Shown here: positions 1 to 8,579 of the stretch, piece after piece
Numbering within the stretch: position 1 is the stretch's first letter
Layout: each line of letters begins with the position of its first letter
Source of the DNA: DATLNM01 sp035536775
GTDB taxonomy: Bacteria; Actinomycetota; CADDZG01; WHSQ01
Assembly: GCA_035536775.1 (NCBI GenBank)
Contig: DATLNM010000048.1
Coordinates: forward strand, 1-64,000
Direction of reading: 5' to 3'
Length of the DNA stretch: 64,000 nt
Program-made: the position numbers and the translations under genes
Notes under the pieces: model-generated
Told to the model about the DNA's origin: nothing
The model's database searches: none
Seen by the model: the letters and a program-made list of their open reading frames with translations, nothing else

Positions 1-1425
1 TTCAACCTGCTGTTCTTCGGGCATCGCTTCGATCTGCTTACGGAAGATGATGTTGACCGCGCCCTCGGGACCCATGACCGATATCTCGGCGGTCGGCCAT
101 CCCACGATCAGGTCCGGCTCGAAAGCCCGACCGTTCATGACGTAGTAGCCCGCGCCGTAGCCCTTCCTCAGTACCACGGTGATCTTCGGGACGGTCGCCT
201 CCGACACCGCGAACAGCATCTTTGCGCCGTGGCGGATGATGCCCTGCTTCTCGACCGCGCTTCCCACGAGGAAGCCCGGGCAGTCCATCAGGAACACGAG
301 TGGGATCCCAAACGCGTCACAGAGCCACACGAAGCGCGCCGCCTTGTCGGCGGAATTGACGTCGAGAGCGCCGCCCAGGAACTTCGGTTGGTTCGCGACG
401 ATGCCCACGGCACGTCCACCGAAGCGCGCGAAGCCCGTGATGACGTTGCGCGCCCAGTCCGGCTTCATCGGGAAGAAATCGCCGTCGTCCACGATCGCCT
501 TGATGACCTTGTGCATGTCGTAGGCCTGCCTCGGGTTGGCAGGGACGATGTCGTAGAGGTCCTCGCACCGGCGGTCGATGGCATCCTGTATGTCGATCCG
601 TGGGGGCGGCTCGAGATTCGACGACGGGAAGTACGACAGGTACTTGCGCACCGCAGCGAGACACGCTGCGTCGTCTTCGACCTCGCGGTCGGCGACACCT
701 GAGATCTTGCAATGGACCTTCGAGCCGCCCATCTCCTCTGCAGTGACGTCCTCGCCGACGGCCGCCTTCACGAGGTGAGGCCCGGCTAGCGCCATGTTCG
801 AGGTGCCCTTCACCATCGGCACGAAATCTGCGAGGCCCGGGATGTAGGCCGTTCCCGCGGCACCCGGGCCCATCATCGCAGCGACCTGCGGGACGACTCC
901 GCTCATGAGGACCTGCTCTCGGAAGAGGTCGCCGGTACGCGCGAACATCGACCCGGTCGCTTCTTGGATGCGGGCGCCGGCCGAGTCGATCAGCCACACG
1001 ATCGGGATGCGCTCTCGCAGCGCCAGCTCGCGCAACCGCGTTGCCTTGAGCTCAGTGACCATGCCGAGCGACCCGGCCATGACCGTGAAGTCATACGCGA
1101 TGACCGCGACCTTGCGTCCCTCGATCTCGCCGACACCGGTAATCACCCCGTCGGCCGGGGTGAACTTGCCCTGCATCGCCGGCGACTGGGATTGATGATG
1201 CGCGAGCATGCTGGCTTCTACGAACGTGCCCTCGTCGAAGAGCACGTCGATGCGCTCGCGCACGGTCATCTTCCCGGCATCGTGCTGGCGCTTGATGCGC
1301 TCGGGACCGCCCATCCCGGCGTACTGCTCTTTCTTCTCCGCGAGGGCCGCGGCGTGACCGCGGAGGTCGGGCCCTTCGTAGGTGTACGTGACCGGGGCCG
1401 GCGCCTCGGTCGTCTGGTCCGCCAT
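1..1425 (-). CDS. acyl-CoA carboxylase carboxyltransferase (beta) subunit, 3' end beyond the window
   Basis: Carboxyltransferase half of a biotin-dependent acetyl/propionyl-CoA carboxylase, which moves CO2 from carboxybiotin to acyl-CoA to give methylmalonyl-CoA or malonyl-CoA. I translated it directly: it starts at ATG 1425 (MADQTTEAPAPV), preceded by a GGTGGTGAG purine stretch, and stays open for 475 codons to the window edge. Family blocks seen include ERIDVLFDEGTF, the oxyanion-loop regions SAGARIQEATGSM and GPGAAGTAYIPG in the N-domain, and DCPGFLVGSAVEKQGI and RKGYGAGYYVMNG in the C-domain. Full-length homologues are about 510-530 residues, so only the last 40-50 are missing. Its acyl-CoA theme fits the divergent enoyl-CoA hydratase gene next door. 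The exact acyl substrate cannot be told from sequence alone. Confidence 0.93.
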   Translation of the reverse strand, partial: MADQTTEAPAPVTYTYEGPDLRGHAAALAEKKEQYAGMGGPERIKRQHDAGKMTVRERIDVLFDEGTFVEASMLAHHQSQSPAMQGKFTPADGVITGVGEIEGRKVAVIAYDFTVMAGSLGMVTELKATRLRELALRERIPIVWLIDSAGARIQEATGSMFARTGDLFREQVLMSGVVPQVAAMMGPGAAGTAYIPGLADFVPMVKGTSNMALAGPHLVKAAVGEDVTAEEMGGSKVHCKISGVADREVEDDAACLAAVRKYLSYFPSSNLEPPPRIDIQDAIDRRCEDLYDIVPANPRQAYDMHKVIKAIVDDGDFFPMKPDWARNVITGFARFGGRAVGIVANQPKFLGGALDVNSADKAARFVWLCDAFGIPLVFLMDCPGFLVGSAVEKQGIIRHGAKMLFAVSEATVPKITVVLRKGYGAGYYVMNGRAFEPDLIVGWPTAEISVMGPEGAVNIIFRKQIEAMPEEQQVE

Positions 1426-1530
1426 GGCTCACCACCACCCTTGCCTATTTGGGGCCCTTCGCCGGCGCCGCGCGCCGAAGATAGTCCCGGGCCTCGCTGT
1501 CGGGGAGTCTACGCAGGTAACCTCTCGCCC

Positions 1531-2328
1531 GTGAGTGCCGAAGAGACGTTCGAGGGCCCAGTCACGCTGCGGCGAGAGGGCGCGACCGGGACCATCACGA
1601 TCGACCGTCCCGAGCAGCGCAATGCGGTGAATCCTGAAGTCGTCGCGGGCCTGAGAGCCGCCCTCGCCGCCGCCGAAGCAGACGACGCGATACGCGCTCT
1701 AGTCCTGACGGGGGCGGGAGACAAGGCCTTCTGTGCCGGCGGCGACCTTGGTGGGATGTCGGGGGGCGACGGCAAGGTCGCCGAGCACTACAAGCGAGCG
1801 GAGATCGCCGATCTCTTCCGCGCTCTACGCGCGTCGAGGCTTCCGGTCGTCGCGCGCGTCAACGGACATGCGCTGGCCGGAGGTTTCGGGCTGATGCTCG
1901 CGTGTGACCTCGTCGTCGCGGCCGAAGAGGCGGAGCTAGGGACGCCGGAAGTCAACATCGGCCTCTGGCCGTTCATGATCTCCGCGATCATCCAGAAGGA
2001 CGTCCCGAGGAAGGTCGCGCTCGAGCTGATGCTCACGGGCGCGCGCATCCCGGCCTCCGAAGGAGCACGGTGGGGCTTCGTCAACCGCGTTGTCCCGCGC
2101 GCCGAGCTGGACGGAGCAGTCGCAGAGATGGTTGAAGCAATCGCAACCAAGAGCCCCTTGATCGTCGCGTTGGGGAAAGGCTCCTTCTACCGTTCCGAGA
2201 ACCAGCCGTTCGACAGCGCACTCGATCACCTAGCGGGGATGCTCACGCTGGCGCTCCAGTCGGAAGACACGATCGAAGGCGTCACCGCCTTCGTCCAGAA
2301 ACGCGACCCCCAATGGAAAGGCCGCTAG
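1531..2328 (+). CDS. enoyl-CoA hydratase/isomerase family protein
   Basis: Crotonase-fold enzyme of 265 residues acting on an acyl-CoA thioester, probably in fatty-acid or amino-acid breakdown. Visible marks are ITIDRPEQRNAV near the N-terminus, the CoA/oxyanion segment KAFCAGGDL, HALAGGFG (residues 113-120) and GTPEVNIGLWP (E140). The second catalytic Glu of true hydratases is kept as E140. The first, in the GGGCEL block, appears to be Gly120 here, so hydratase activity is not assured and an isomerase-like or other crotonase reaction is possible. I chose GTG 1531 because the open frame further upstream lies over the divergent carboxylase gene and has no family similarity. A TAACCT box ends 7 nt before this GTG, which suggests a leaderless mRNA. 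Confidence 0.88.
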   Translation: MSAEETFEGPVTLRREGATGTITIDRPEQRNAVNPEVVAGLRAALAAAEADDAIRALVLTGAGDKAFCAGGDLGGMSGGDGKVAEHYKRAEIADLFRALRASRLPVVARVNGHALAGGFGLMLACDLVVAAEEAELGTPEVNIGLWPFMISAIIQKDVPRKVALELMLTGARIPASEGARWGFVNRVVPRAELDGAVAEMVEAIATKSPLIVALGKGSFYRSENQPFDSALDHLAGMLTLALQSEDTIEGVTAFVQKRDPQWKGR

Positions 2329-2408
2329 GCCTTTTCACGAGCAGATGGAAAGGCCGCTAGGCCTTCTCACGAGCAGATGGAAAGGCCCGCTAGCCCTTCC
2401 CACGACAG
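2313..2408. repeat. three tandem 32-bp units, each a small terminator-like hairpin
   Basis: Three head-to-tail 32-bp units begin at 2313, 2345 and 2377. Each carries the palindrome AAGGCCGCTAGGCCTT (imperfect in unit 3) followed by a short T or pyrimidine run. The first unit lies across the 3' end of the enoyl-CoA hydratase gene, and the TAG in its loop is the stop codon of that gene. The array ends 36 bp before the putative -10 box of the next gene, so it probably works as a triplicated transcription terminator between two co-oriented genes. Confidence 0.75.
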
Positions 2409-2446
2409 ATGAGAGAGGCGCTCGTGAGTCGCGCTACAGTCGTGTG

Positions 2447-3967
2447 ATGGGGGTTGGCCGTTCGGGGGTCCTGGTTCTTGCGCTTGCCACTGCGCTCATG
2501 TGGCCGCACGTCGCAGCCGATAGCCCTATCCCTCATCCTTCCACTCTTCACCAGCACGCGGTCGACTTCCGGCTGGGCGAGGCTGCGATACAGCCCGGTC
2601 CGCATGATCCCTCAGGCCAAGCGGGATCGGGAGGGCGCGCCGTGGCCCATAGCGCGGGAGGCATCCGCGTGCGGGCGAAACGGGTGACGCGCAGGGCGCC
2701 CGACGCGCGCCTCTACAGGACCGGCGTGACGACGTGGGAACCGACCATGGGCATCACGCAGCAAGGAACGATCGTCGTCAATGCGGAGTCTGACGGGAGC
2801 GTGCCCTCAGTGATGTCGTCGCGCGACGGCGGCAAGTCATGGGACGTCGCGTTTGACGGGCACCCCATAACCGCTGATCCGTATCTGTGGGTCGACCCCG
2901 ATACGTCGCGCATCTTCGCCAACGACTACGTCCCGCCTTGTCACCTCATCTCGATCAGCGACGACGAGGGGGAAACGTGGACAACAAATCGTCCTACGGC
3001 GTGCGGATACAACAGTGACCATCAGACGATCTTCGGTGGTCCCCCACCCGAGGGCAGCATGGAACCGACCGAGTACCAGAACGTCGTGTACATCTGCTCG
3101 ATCGGCGACGGCATATCGATCGCGGCAGCGGGCTCTGTGTGCTCGAGATCGCTCGACGGCGGGGTCACGTTCACACCGACCGGCACCCAGCCCTTCGTCG
3201 ACGACCCCACGAAAACCGGAGACCTCGGAGTCCCGGGCCTGTGCAGCGGGTCGCACGGCCATGGCTTCGTGGGCCCCGACGGCGCCGTTTACCTCCCGCG
3301 CGGCTGGTGCGGTCAGCCCTACGTCGCGATCAGTCACGACGAGGGCCTGACGTGGACGCGTGTCCAGGTCGCGGATCTCGGGATGCCGTGCTGCGGGGAA
3401 GTCATCGGTGTCGACGAGACCCTCTACTCACACGAGGCGGGCGTCGTCGCCGACGCGCTCGGCAACGTCTATTACGCGTGGGTCGCGAACGACCGACTTC
3501 CCTACCTCGCCATCTCGCGCGATGGGGGCACGACGTGGGACGAACCGATGATGATCGGTCCGCCGGGACTCAAGGAAGCGCTGCTCCCCGGCATCACGAT
3601 CGGACGCGCCGGACGCGTCGCGGTGCACTACATGGGCTCCACGAACTCTCCTTGGAACGGAACCGAGATGGCCAGTGACCCGGCGGACATGACGTGGAAC
3701 GCCTACATCACGATGACCGTCCAAGCCCTGAAAGACGACCCCTTGTTCTACTCAGGCACGATCAACGCTCCCGCGGAGCCCCTGCGCGTGGGTCCGTGCG
3801 GGCCCGATCCGGCGCGGTGTGAGTGGGGCGATTTCTTCGACGTGGTCGTCGGGGTCGAGGGCGATCCCTGGGCGGTCGCCGTCGATCTCTGTACCGACGA
3901 GTCGTGTGGCGGGGGCTTGGGCGAAGCGATAATCGGACGCCTGAAGGGCGGTCCCCCGCTGAAGTGA
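2447..3967 (+). CDS. secreted BNR/sialidase-type beta-propeller protein
   Basis: Exported protein of 506 residues. The N-terminus (MGVGRSGVLVLALATALMW...AADS) is a typical signal peptide. The mature part has repeated Asp-box-like motifs (SSRDGGKSWD, SDDEGETWT, SRSLDGGVTF, SHDEGLTWT, SRDGGTTWD), the hallmark of BNR repeats that form a sialidase-type beta-propeller. Several Cys residues (for example PCCGE and CTDESCGG) could form disulfides outside the cell. I cannot see enough sialidase catalytic residues to call an enzyme, so the role may be sugar binding or hydrolysis. ATG 2447 was chosen over the longer frame because the signal peptide starts there and a TACAGT box ends 6 nt upstream, as in leaderless promoters. 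The longer frame would begin inside the tandem repeat. Confidence 0.85.
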   Translation: MGVGRSGVLVLALATALMWPHVAADSPIPHPSTLHQHAVDFRLGEAAIQPGPHDPSGQAGSGGRAVAHSAGGIRVRAKRVTRRAPDARLYRTGVTTWEPTMGITQQGTIVVNAESDGSVPSVMSSRDGGKSWDVAFDGHPITADPYLWVDPDTSRIFANDYVPPCHLISISDDEGETWTTNRPTACGYNSDHQTIFGGPPPEGSMEPTEYQNVVYICSIGDGISIAAAGSVCSRSLDGGVTFTPTGTQPFVDDPTKTGDLGVPGLCSGSHGHGFVGPDGAVYLPRGWCGQPYVAISHDEGLTWTRVQVADLGMPCCGEVIGVDETLYSHEAGVVADALGNVYYAWVANDRLPYLAISRDGGTTWDEPMMIGPPGLKEALLPGITIGRAGRVAVHYMGSTNSPWNGTEMASDPADMTWNAYITMTVQALKDDPLFYSGTINAPAEPLRVGPCGPDPARCEWGDFFDVVVGVEGDPWAVAVDLCTDESCGGGLGEAIIGRLKGGPPLK

Positions 3968-3978
3968 GCGATAACGCG

Positions 3979-4212
3979 CTAGGCGTTGTGGATGAGCTCG
4001 GCGATCTTGTGCTTGAGGCCGTCGGGACAAACACAAGTGCCGCGGAGGCGGGCGAGGAGCTTCACGACTTCCTCCTCTAGCCCGTAGCGTTCGAGGCAGG
4101 GGCGACACTCCTCGAGGTGCCCGACGATCTCCTGGCGCTTCTCGGCCGAGAGTCCTTCGCCGTCGAGGTAGAGGTAGACCTCGGTGAGGACCTCCCTACA
4201 TCGGTCCTTCAT
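3979..4212 (-). CDS. zinc-binding anti-sigma factor (RsrA/ZAS family)
   Basis: Small cytoplasmic anti-sigma factor of 77 residues, in the order and orientation expected for the partner of the sigma factor gene directly upstream. The zinc-binding HxxxCxxC motif is present as HLEECRPC, and a second Cys pair lies in GTCVC near the C-terminus. In the RsrA/RshA family such Cys/His ligands hold zinc and oxidise under disulfide stress, which releases SigR/SigH; that mechanism is family knowledge and not shown here. I chose ATG 4212 (MKDRCREVLTEV). The in-frame extension to 4281 gives an unlikely Arg/Gly-rich leader. No strong ribosome binding site is visible. Confidence 0.85.
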   Translation of the reverse strand: MKDRCREVLTEVYLYLDGEGLSAEKRQEIVGHLEECRPCLERYGLEEEVVKLLARLRGTCVCPDGLKHKIAELIHNA

Positions 4213-4357
4213 ACGGGCTGGCCCGCGAATACCAAAACGAATAGATGTGGCTTCATCCCCCGTAACCCCGCCTCGTGCCACGTCGATGCTGCACCATCCA
4301 CCTCAGGACGTTCGCCCTAGGCGGCCGACGATACTGCCTTGCTTCCTTGCACGACTC

Positions 4358-5050
4358 TCAAGCTTCGCCGCGCCCGTTGCCCGAGGTCTGAGGGGCCTCT
4401 GGCGGACCCTTCACGATCCCTCGGTCGCGAGCTATCTCCCATAACCGCTTCTGGAGCGCCTTTCTTCCCCGGTGGAGCCGCGACATGACGGTCCCTATGG
4501 GAACGTCCATGATGTCGGCCATCTCCGCATACGAGAAGTCCTCGACATCGGATAGCAAGACCGCGAGCCTGAACTGCTCCGGAAGGTCCTCGATCGCGTC
4601 CGTGATGTCGCTGTCGACGAGCGAGTCGAGCACGATCGTCTCGGGCGTTTGGCCGTACGCCGGTTCGTGGTCCTTCAGCTCACGATAGAGATCGAACTCC
4701 TCGACCTCGTCCTGCGACACCTTGCGCGGCTCGCGTTGTTTCTTCCGATAAGTGTTGATGTAGGCATTGGTGAGGATCCTGAACAGCCATGCTTTGAGAT
4801 TCGTGCCGGCCTCGAAGCGATCCCACGACCGGTACGCCCGCAACATCGCTTCCTGGACGAGGTCCTCGGCGTCTTGGGGGTTCCGAGTCATCCGCAACGC
4901 GGCCGCGTAAAGCGGGTCCAACAGCGGCAGTGCGTCCGCTCGGAAGCGCTCCTTGTCGGCGGCGGAAAGCGAGCGATCGGCTCCATCAGACGCCGACGTG
5001 GGGCCCCCCACGGCTTCGCCGGGCGTCAACGGTGCATTGCTCTTAGCCAC
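4358..5050 (-). CDS. RNA polymerase ECF sigma factor, SigR/SigH group
   Basis: Sigma-70 family ECF factor of 230 residues. Region 2 is visible as DPLYAAALRMTRNPQDAEDLVQEA..AYRSWDRFEAGTNLKAWLFRIL, and region 4 as DLPEQFRLAVLLSDVEDFSYAEMADIMDVPIGTVMSRLHRGRKAL, with a helix-turn-helix. The long linker and the neighbouring ZAS anti-sigma gene place it in the SigR/SigH group that controls thiol-oxidative stress genes in actinobacteria. It starts at GTG 5050 and overlaps the 3' end of the ddl gene by 8 bp, so the two are probably co-transcribed. The region-4 sequence SRLHRGRK is typical of the family. Confidence 0.92.
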   Translation of the reverse strand: MAKSNAPLTPGEAVGGPTSASDGADRSLSAADKERFRADALPLLDPLYAAALRMTRNPQDAEDLVQEAMLRAYRSWDRFEAGTNLKAWLFRILTNAYINTYRKKQREPRKVSQDEVEEFDLYRELKDHEPAYGQTPETIVLDSLVDSDITDAIEDLPEQFRLAVLLSDVEDFSYAEMADIMDVPIGTVMSRLHRGRKALQKRLWEIARDRGIVKGPPEAPQTSGNGRGEA

Positions 5051-6227
5051 GCGCTTTGCCTTTCGGGGTCTGTTTCAGCAACTCGGAATCGAACGTGAAC
5101 ATGAGGTCGGCGCGGGCTTGTGCGCGCTCCTTTGCGATATCGATCAGCTCGTCCATGAGGTCGGCGAACGGCAACCCGCTCGCCTCCCACAGATAGAAGG
5201 AGAAAGAACCGGGGACCGTGTTGATCTCCATCACCCAGGTCTCACCAGTGTCTGTGTTGACGAAGGAATCGACGCGCGCTACGCCGGACGCGCCGACAGC
5301 CTTGAACGCGCGCAGCGCGTTGTCCTGGACCTGTTTGGTGAGCTGCTCGGAGATCGGGGCGGGGATCTGACGGTCCGCGCCGGCCATCCCCTCCTTGGGC
5401 CCAGACGCCTTCGACGTGGCGCCTTTTCCGCCGCGCATGTACTTGTCGGAGAAGGTGAGGAACTCCTGCCACGCGACCGGTTGCTCGCAAACGGAGGCGC
5501 GCGCCGCGCGGGATCCCCCGCCGAGCACGGAGCAATTGACCTCGACACAGCCCTCGAGGGCCTTCTCGACGAGGACCTTGTCGTCGTAACGGATGGCGAC
5601 GTCGAGCGCATCGAGAAGCGCGGTGCGATCCGTGGCCTTGGCGATACCCACGCTCGATCCGAGCCGGGCGGGTTTAACGAAGGCCGGATAGCCGATCGTG
5701 GCTTCCACCTGATCGGCCGCAGAGCCGGGGTCGGCTTTCATCTCGAGCGCCGAGACCTCGGTGTGGTCGACGACCGGTAGCCCCTCGTGGCGGAACAACG
5801 CTTTCATCATGGCCTTGTCCATACCCGCCGCCGAACCACCCACCCCCGAGCCGACGTAGGGCAACCCCGCCAGCTCGAGCAGGCCCTGGAGGGTCCCATC
5901 TTCTCCATAGGTCCCGTGGATCGCGGGCACGACGACGTCGACCGGGATGCGGCTCGATGCCTTGAGACGCCCCCCCAAGGTGACAAGACCGCCGATCGCG
6001 GGATCGGGCACGATGAACGCCTCGGCCCCGGCGCCCGAAGGGTCGCCGTCTCGGTACAGCGCGAGGTCGTTCAGCTCGTCTCCAGCGCGCCATCTGCCGT
6101 CCTTGGTGACATAGACGGGGACGACGTCATGCCGGTCCGACAGGACCGCCATCACCTGATGGGCCGTCACGACCGAAACGTCGTGCTCGACCGAGCGTCC
6201 ACCGAAGATCACTCCCACCTTCGCCAT
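5043..6227 (-). CDS. ddl: D-alanine--D-alanine ligase
   Basis: ATP-grasp enzyme of 394 residues that joins two D-Ala molecules for the peptidoglycan stem peptide. Motifs are VGVIFGGRSVEHDVSV at the N-terminus, PAIHGTYGEDGTLQGLLELAGLPYVGSGV, the ATP-grasp lysine region YPAFVKPARLGSSVGI, and the C-terminal metal and D-Ala site with ARVDSFVNTDTGETWVMEINTVPGS. It is slightly longer than the usual 340-370 residues. The start at ATG 6227 has a TAAACT box 7 nt upstream and no ribosome binding site, so it looks leaderless. It lies directly downstream of the MurF-like gene, which would use the D-Ala-D-Ala product. Confidence 0.95.
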   Translation of the reverse strand: MAKVGVIFGGRSVEHDVSVVTAHQVMAVLSDRHDVVPVYVTKDGRWRAGDELNDLALYRDGDPSGAGAEAFIVPDPAIGGLVTLGGRLKASSRIPVDVVVPAIHGTYGEDGTLQGLLELAGLPYVGSGVGGSAAGMDKAMMKALFRHEGLPVVDHTEVSALEMKADPGSAADQVEATIGYPAFVKPARLGSSVGIAKATDRTALLDALDVAIRYDDKVLVEKALEGCVEVNCSVLGGGSRAARASVCEQPVAWQEFLTFSDKYMRGGKGATSKASGPKEGMAGADRQIPAPISEQLTKQVQDNALRAFKAVGASGVARVDSFVNTDTGETWVMEINTVPGSFSFYLWEASGLPFADLMDELIDIAKERAQARADLMFTFDSELLKQTPKGKARG

Positions 6228-6258
6228 GCGGGCGAGTTTAGCCGGGGGGGCTGACTAT

Positions 6259-7797
6259 CTAAGGGAGCTCGTATTGGTCCGGGAGGTCGTTCTCGAACAG
6301 CACCACATCGCCGGCAGATAGGACCCCCTTCATCTGCGCGGTCGCCTCCTGGAGCGAGTCCACCGTGATCACGCGCACGGCGCGTCCGGAGGAATCGAGC
6401 CCCCGGCACAGCGCGTCGCGATTCAGCGGAGCCACGACGATCACGACGTCGGCCACATCGGCCGCGGCGCGTCCGAATGCCTCGTTCGCCTCGTCCTGTA
6501 TCTCACCCAGCTCGACGATCCCCGGTGTCACGAGGATCTTCTTCTCGCCGGGCATCGCCTCGAGCACTTCCAGCGCGGCCCGTGCTCCTTCGGGGTTCGA
6601 GTTGAACGCGTCGTCGATGACGGTGACGCCGCCTGCGCCCTCGATCAACTGAAGTCTGTGCTCCACGGGAGACAACCCTGCGATTGGGCCCGCAAGGTCG
6701 CCGAGGTCGCGGCCGAGGGTGAGGGCAACCGAGACCCCCGCGAGGACGTGGCCCGCCGCGTGTCGACCCAGAAGAGGAGCCGTGGCGCGCAACGAGCTCC
6801 CCGAACGTATGTCTTTGATCAACATGGTTGTCCCTTTGGGGCCGACGACAACCTCCTCGGCGGTGATATCGGGCGCCGAATCTCGATCGAGACCGTAGCG
6901 AACTATCCCCACGCCGCTGAGTCCATCTGCAACCTTCCGCACCCTTTCGTCATCGACGTTGAGGACGGCTGTCCCCGCTGGAGGCAACGATTCGATCAAC
7001 TCCGATTTCGCGCGCACGATGGCCTCGATGGAACCGAAGCGCTCGAGGTGCGCCGGACCTATCGCGGTCAGCACACCGATCGTGGGTTGCACGAACCGAC
7101 AAAGCTCTGCGATCTCGCCCTCGTGGTACGCCCCCATCTCTACGACGAACACCTTGTGGTCCGAGCCGAGGAGCTCGTTGACCGTCCTGCAGACACCGAG
7201 CGGAGTGTTGAAGGAGCCCGGCGTGGCCAGAACCTCATCCGGCGCGCCGGCCAAGCCGGCGATCGCGAACTTGGTCGAGGTCTTGCCGAAGGAACCCGTA
7301 ACGCCGACGACCGTGGGAGCGACCGTCCGCAGCGTGCGTAGCGCGGCCGATCGATAGCGGCCGTTGATCACAGCTTGGAGAGGCGACAGAACAACATCGG
7401 CCGCTACGAGGACATGAGGTGCGGCTATGAAGACGAGCACGGTGGCGACTGCCCACGTCACGAGGTCGGCCGGTGCACCTCCTAGCAACAGGTGAGCGGC
7501 ACCAGAGGGAACAAGGACGAGCAACGGGGTCAGGATCGTCGCGGTAACAAGGATGCGGCGCGCTCGGCTCGTCATCACCAGCGGCTTCTTTCCTCCGGCA
7601 GGCTGCAAGAAGAGGGCTCTGCGGCGGCTCGAGGCGCACCATCGCAGGAATCGACCGCGCTTGTAACCCTCGAGTTGGAAGACATGTAAGGCGCGCTTCA
7701 AGCGAACGAACTGGAACAACGTGAACGCGGGTACCAGCCCGTAAATGATGACCCTCAGGATGAACGAGTAGCCGGTGAAGGGGTCGGCTCGGTTCAC
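6259..7797 (-). CDS. membrane-anchored Mur ligase (MurF-like)
   Basis: ATP-dependent amide ligase of the Mur family, 512 residues. The ATP loop GVTGSFGKTSTK sits at about residues 165-176. It is followed by EMGAYHEGEIAELC, TAIGPAHLERFGS and the third-domain signature IDDAFNSNPEGARAALEVL, which is closest to MurF, the enzyme that adds D-Ala-D-Ala to the UDP-MurNAc-tripeptide. Unlike classical MurF, the first 140 residues are not the UMP-binding domain: they hold about three hydrophobic segments (near residues 10-30, 80-105 and 112-135) separated by a basic stretch. It is therefore probably membrane bound and may act on a lipid-linked or otherwise unusual substrate. Its start overlaps the stop of the upstream hydrolase gene by 4 bp, and ddl follows. 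Confidence 0.85.
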   Translation of the reverse strand: MNRADPFTGYSFILRVIIYGLVPAFTLFQFVRLKRALHVFQLEGYKRGRFLRWCASSRRRALFLQPAGGKKPLVMTSRARRILVTATILTPLLVLVPSGAAHLLLGGAPADLVTWAVATVLVFIAAPHVLVAADVVLSPLQAVINGRYRSAALRTLRTVAPTVVGVTGSFGKTSTKFAIAGLAGAPDEVLATPGSFNTPLGVCRTVNELLGSDHKVFVVEMGAYHEGEIAELCRFVQPTIGVLTAIGPAHLERFGSIEAIVRAKSELIESLPPAGTAVLNVDDERVRKVADGLSGVGIVRYGLDRDSAPDITAEEVVVGPKGTTMLIKDIRSGSSLRATAPLLGRHAAGHVLAGVSVALTLGRDLGDLAGPIAGLSPVEHRLQLIEGAGGVTVIDDAFNSNPEGARAALEVLEAMPGEKKILVTPGIVELGEIQDEANEAFGRAAADVADVVIVVAPLNRDALCRGLDSSGRAVRVITVDSLQEATAQMKGVLSAGDVVLFENDLPDQYELP

Positions 7798-8570
7798 TTC
7801 GCTCCGAAGAAGTGCGCGGCGACGCGGGCGAAGCGCTCCTGCTCGTCGAGGTACGCGAAGTGCCCCGCGCCGTCGAACAGCACCAGCCCGGCATCGGGGA
7901 TCAGCTCCTCCATCCGCCGCGCGTGTGACAGGGGTGAAGCATCGTCTTCGGTCCCCCAGATCAGCAACGTGGGGCAGGACACCCTCGGCAGGATCGCTGA
8001 GATGTCCTCATTGACGACCCGCACGAATGTCGGCTGTAGGGGACCTGCGTTCTTGTAGTCCTCCGATGCGATCCGGCCGTAGATGACGTCGCGCAGGACG
8101 CGTCCGGGTGGCCCCGCCTTGCCCGCGGCGCGGGCCGTGCGCGACATCGCTCTCTTCGCGCGCGCCTTCAGGTTGGGCGGAGTACGGATGCCGGACGCGC
8201 CGGTTACGAGAAGCTTGTCCACGCTCCCCGTGTGAGTCGCCGCGAGATACAGCGCCGTCTTACCCCCGAAAGAATGGCCGAGGAACATGGCGCTCGTGAT
8301 CTCGATGTCAATGAGACAATCCCGCACGAACTCGGCGTAGTCGGCGGTGCCCCAAACACCATCCGGCGCCGGTGATTCGCCGAACCCCGGTAGATCGAAT
8401 GCCACCACTCGAAAGTCGGAGCGCAAGGCGATGATGACCGGCGCCATCGACTCGATCCGCCCCCCCCACCCGTGGAGCATCACCACGACCGGGCCGGCGG
8501 GGCCGGAGTCGAGGACGCGTGCCTTCTGGCCACCGACCTCCACCGTCTTCACGATGTCGCGGAACGGCAT
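7794..8570 (-). CDS. alpha/beta-fold hydrolase
   Basis: Alpha/beta hydrolase of 258 residues. It shows the oxyanion-hole motif MLHGWGGR, the nucleophile elbow GHSFGGKTA, the acid strand region LLIWGTEDDASPL, and the catalytic His in GAGHFAYLDEQERF. Substrates of this superfamily are esters, lactones, haloalkanes or diketones, and nothing in the sequence narrows this down. There is no signal peptide, so it is cytoplasmic. The gene overlaps the start of the MurF-like gene by 4 bp and follows the spermidine synthase-like gene by only 9 bp, so it belongs to the same minus-strand operon. A link to envelope metabolism is inferred from position alone. Confidence 0.88.
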   Translation of the reverse strand: MPFRDIVKTVEVGGQKARVLDSGPAGPVVVMLHGWGGRIESMAPVIIALRSDFRVVAFDLPGFGESPAPDGVWGTADYAEFVRDCLIDIEITSAMFLGHSFGGKTALYLAATHTGSVDKLLVTGASGIRTPPNLKARAKRAMSRTARAAGKAGPPGRVLRDVIYGRIASEDYKNAGPLQPTFVRVVNEDISAILPRVSCPTLLIWGTEDDASPLSHARRMEELIPDAGLVLFDGAGHFAYLDEQERFARVAAHFFGAK

Positions 8571-8579
8571 CCCCGACTA

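Noticed and set aside
317..1438. Two minus-strand ORFs (317-997 and 1091-1438) under the first kilobase.
   Set aside because: They are in another frame than the carboxyltransferase that I translated across 1-1425.
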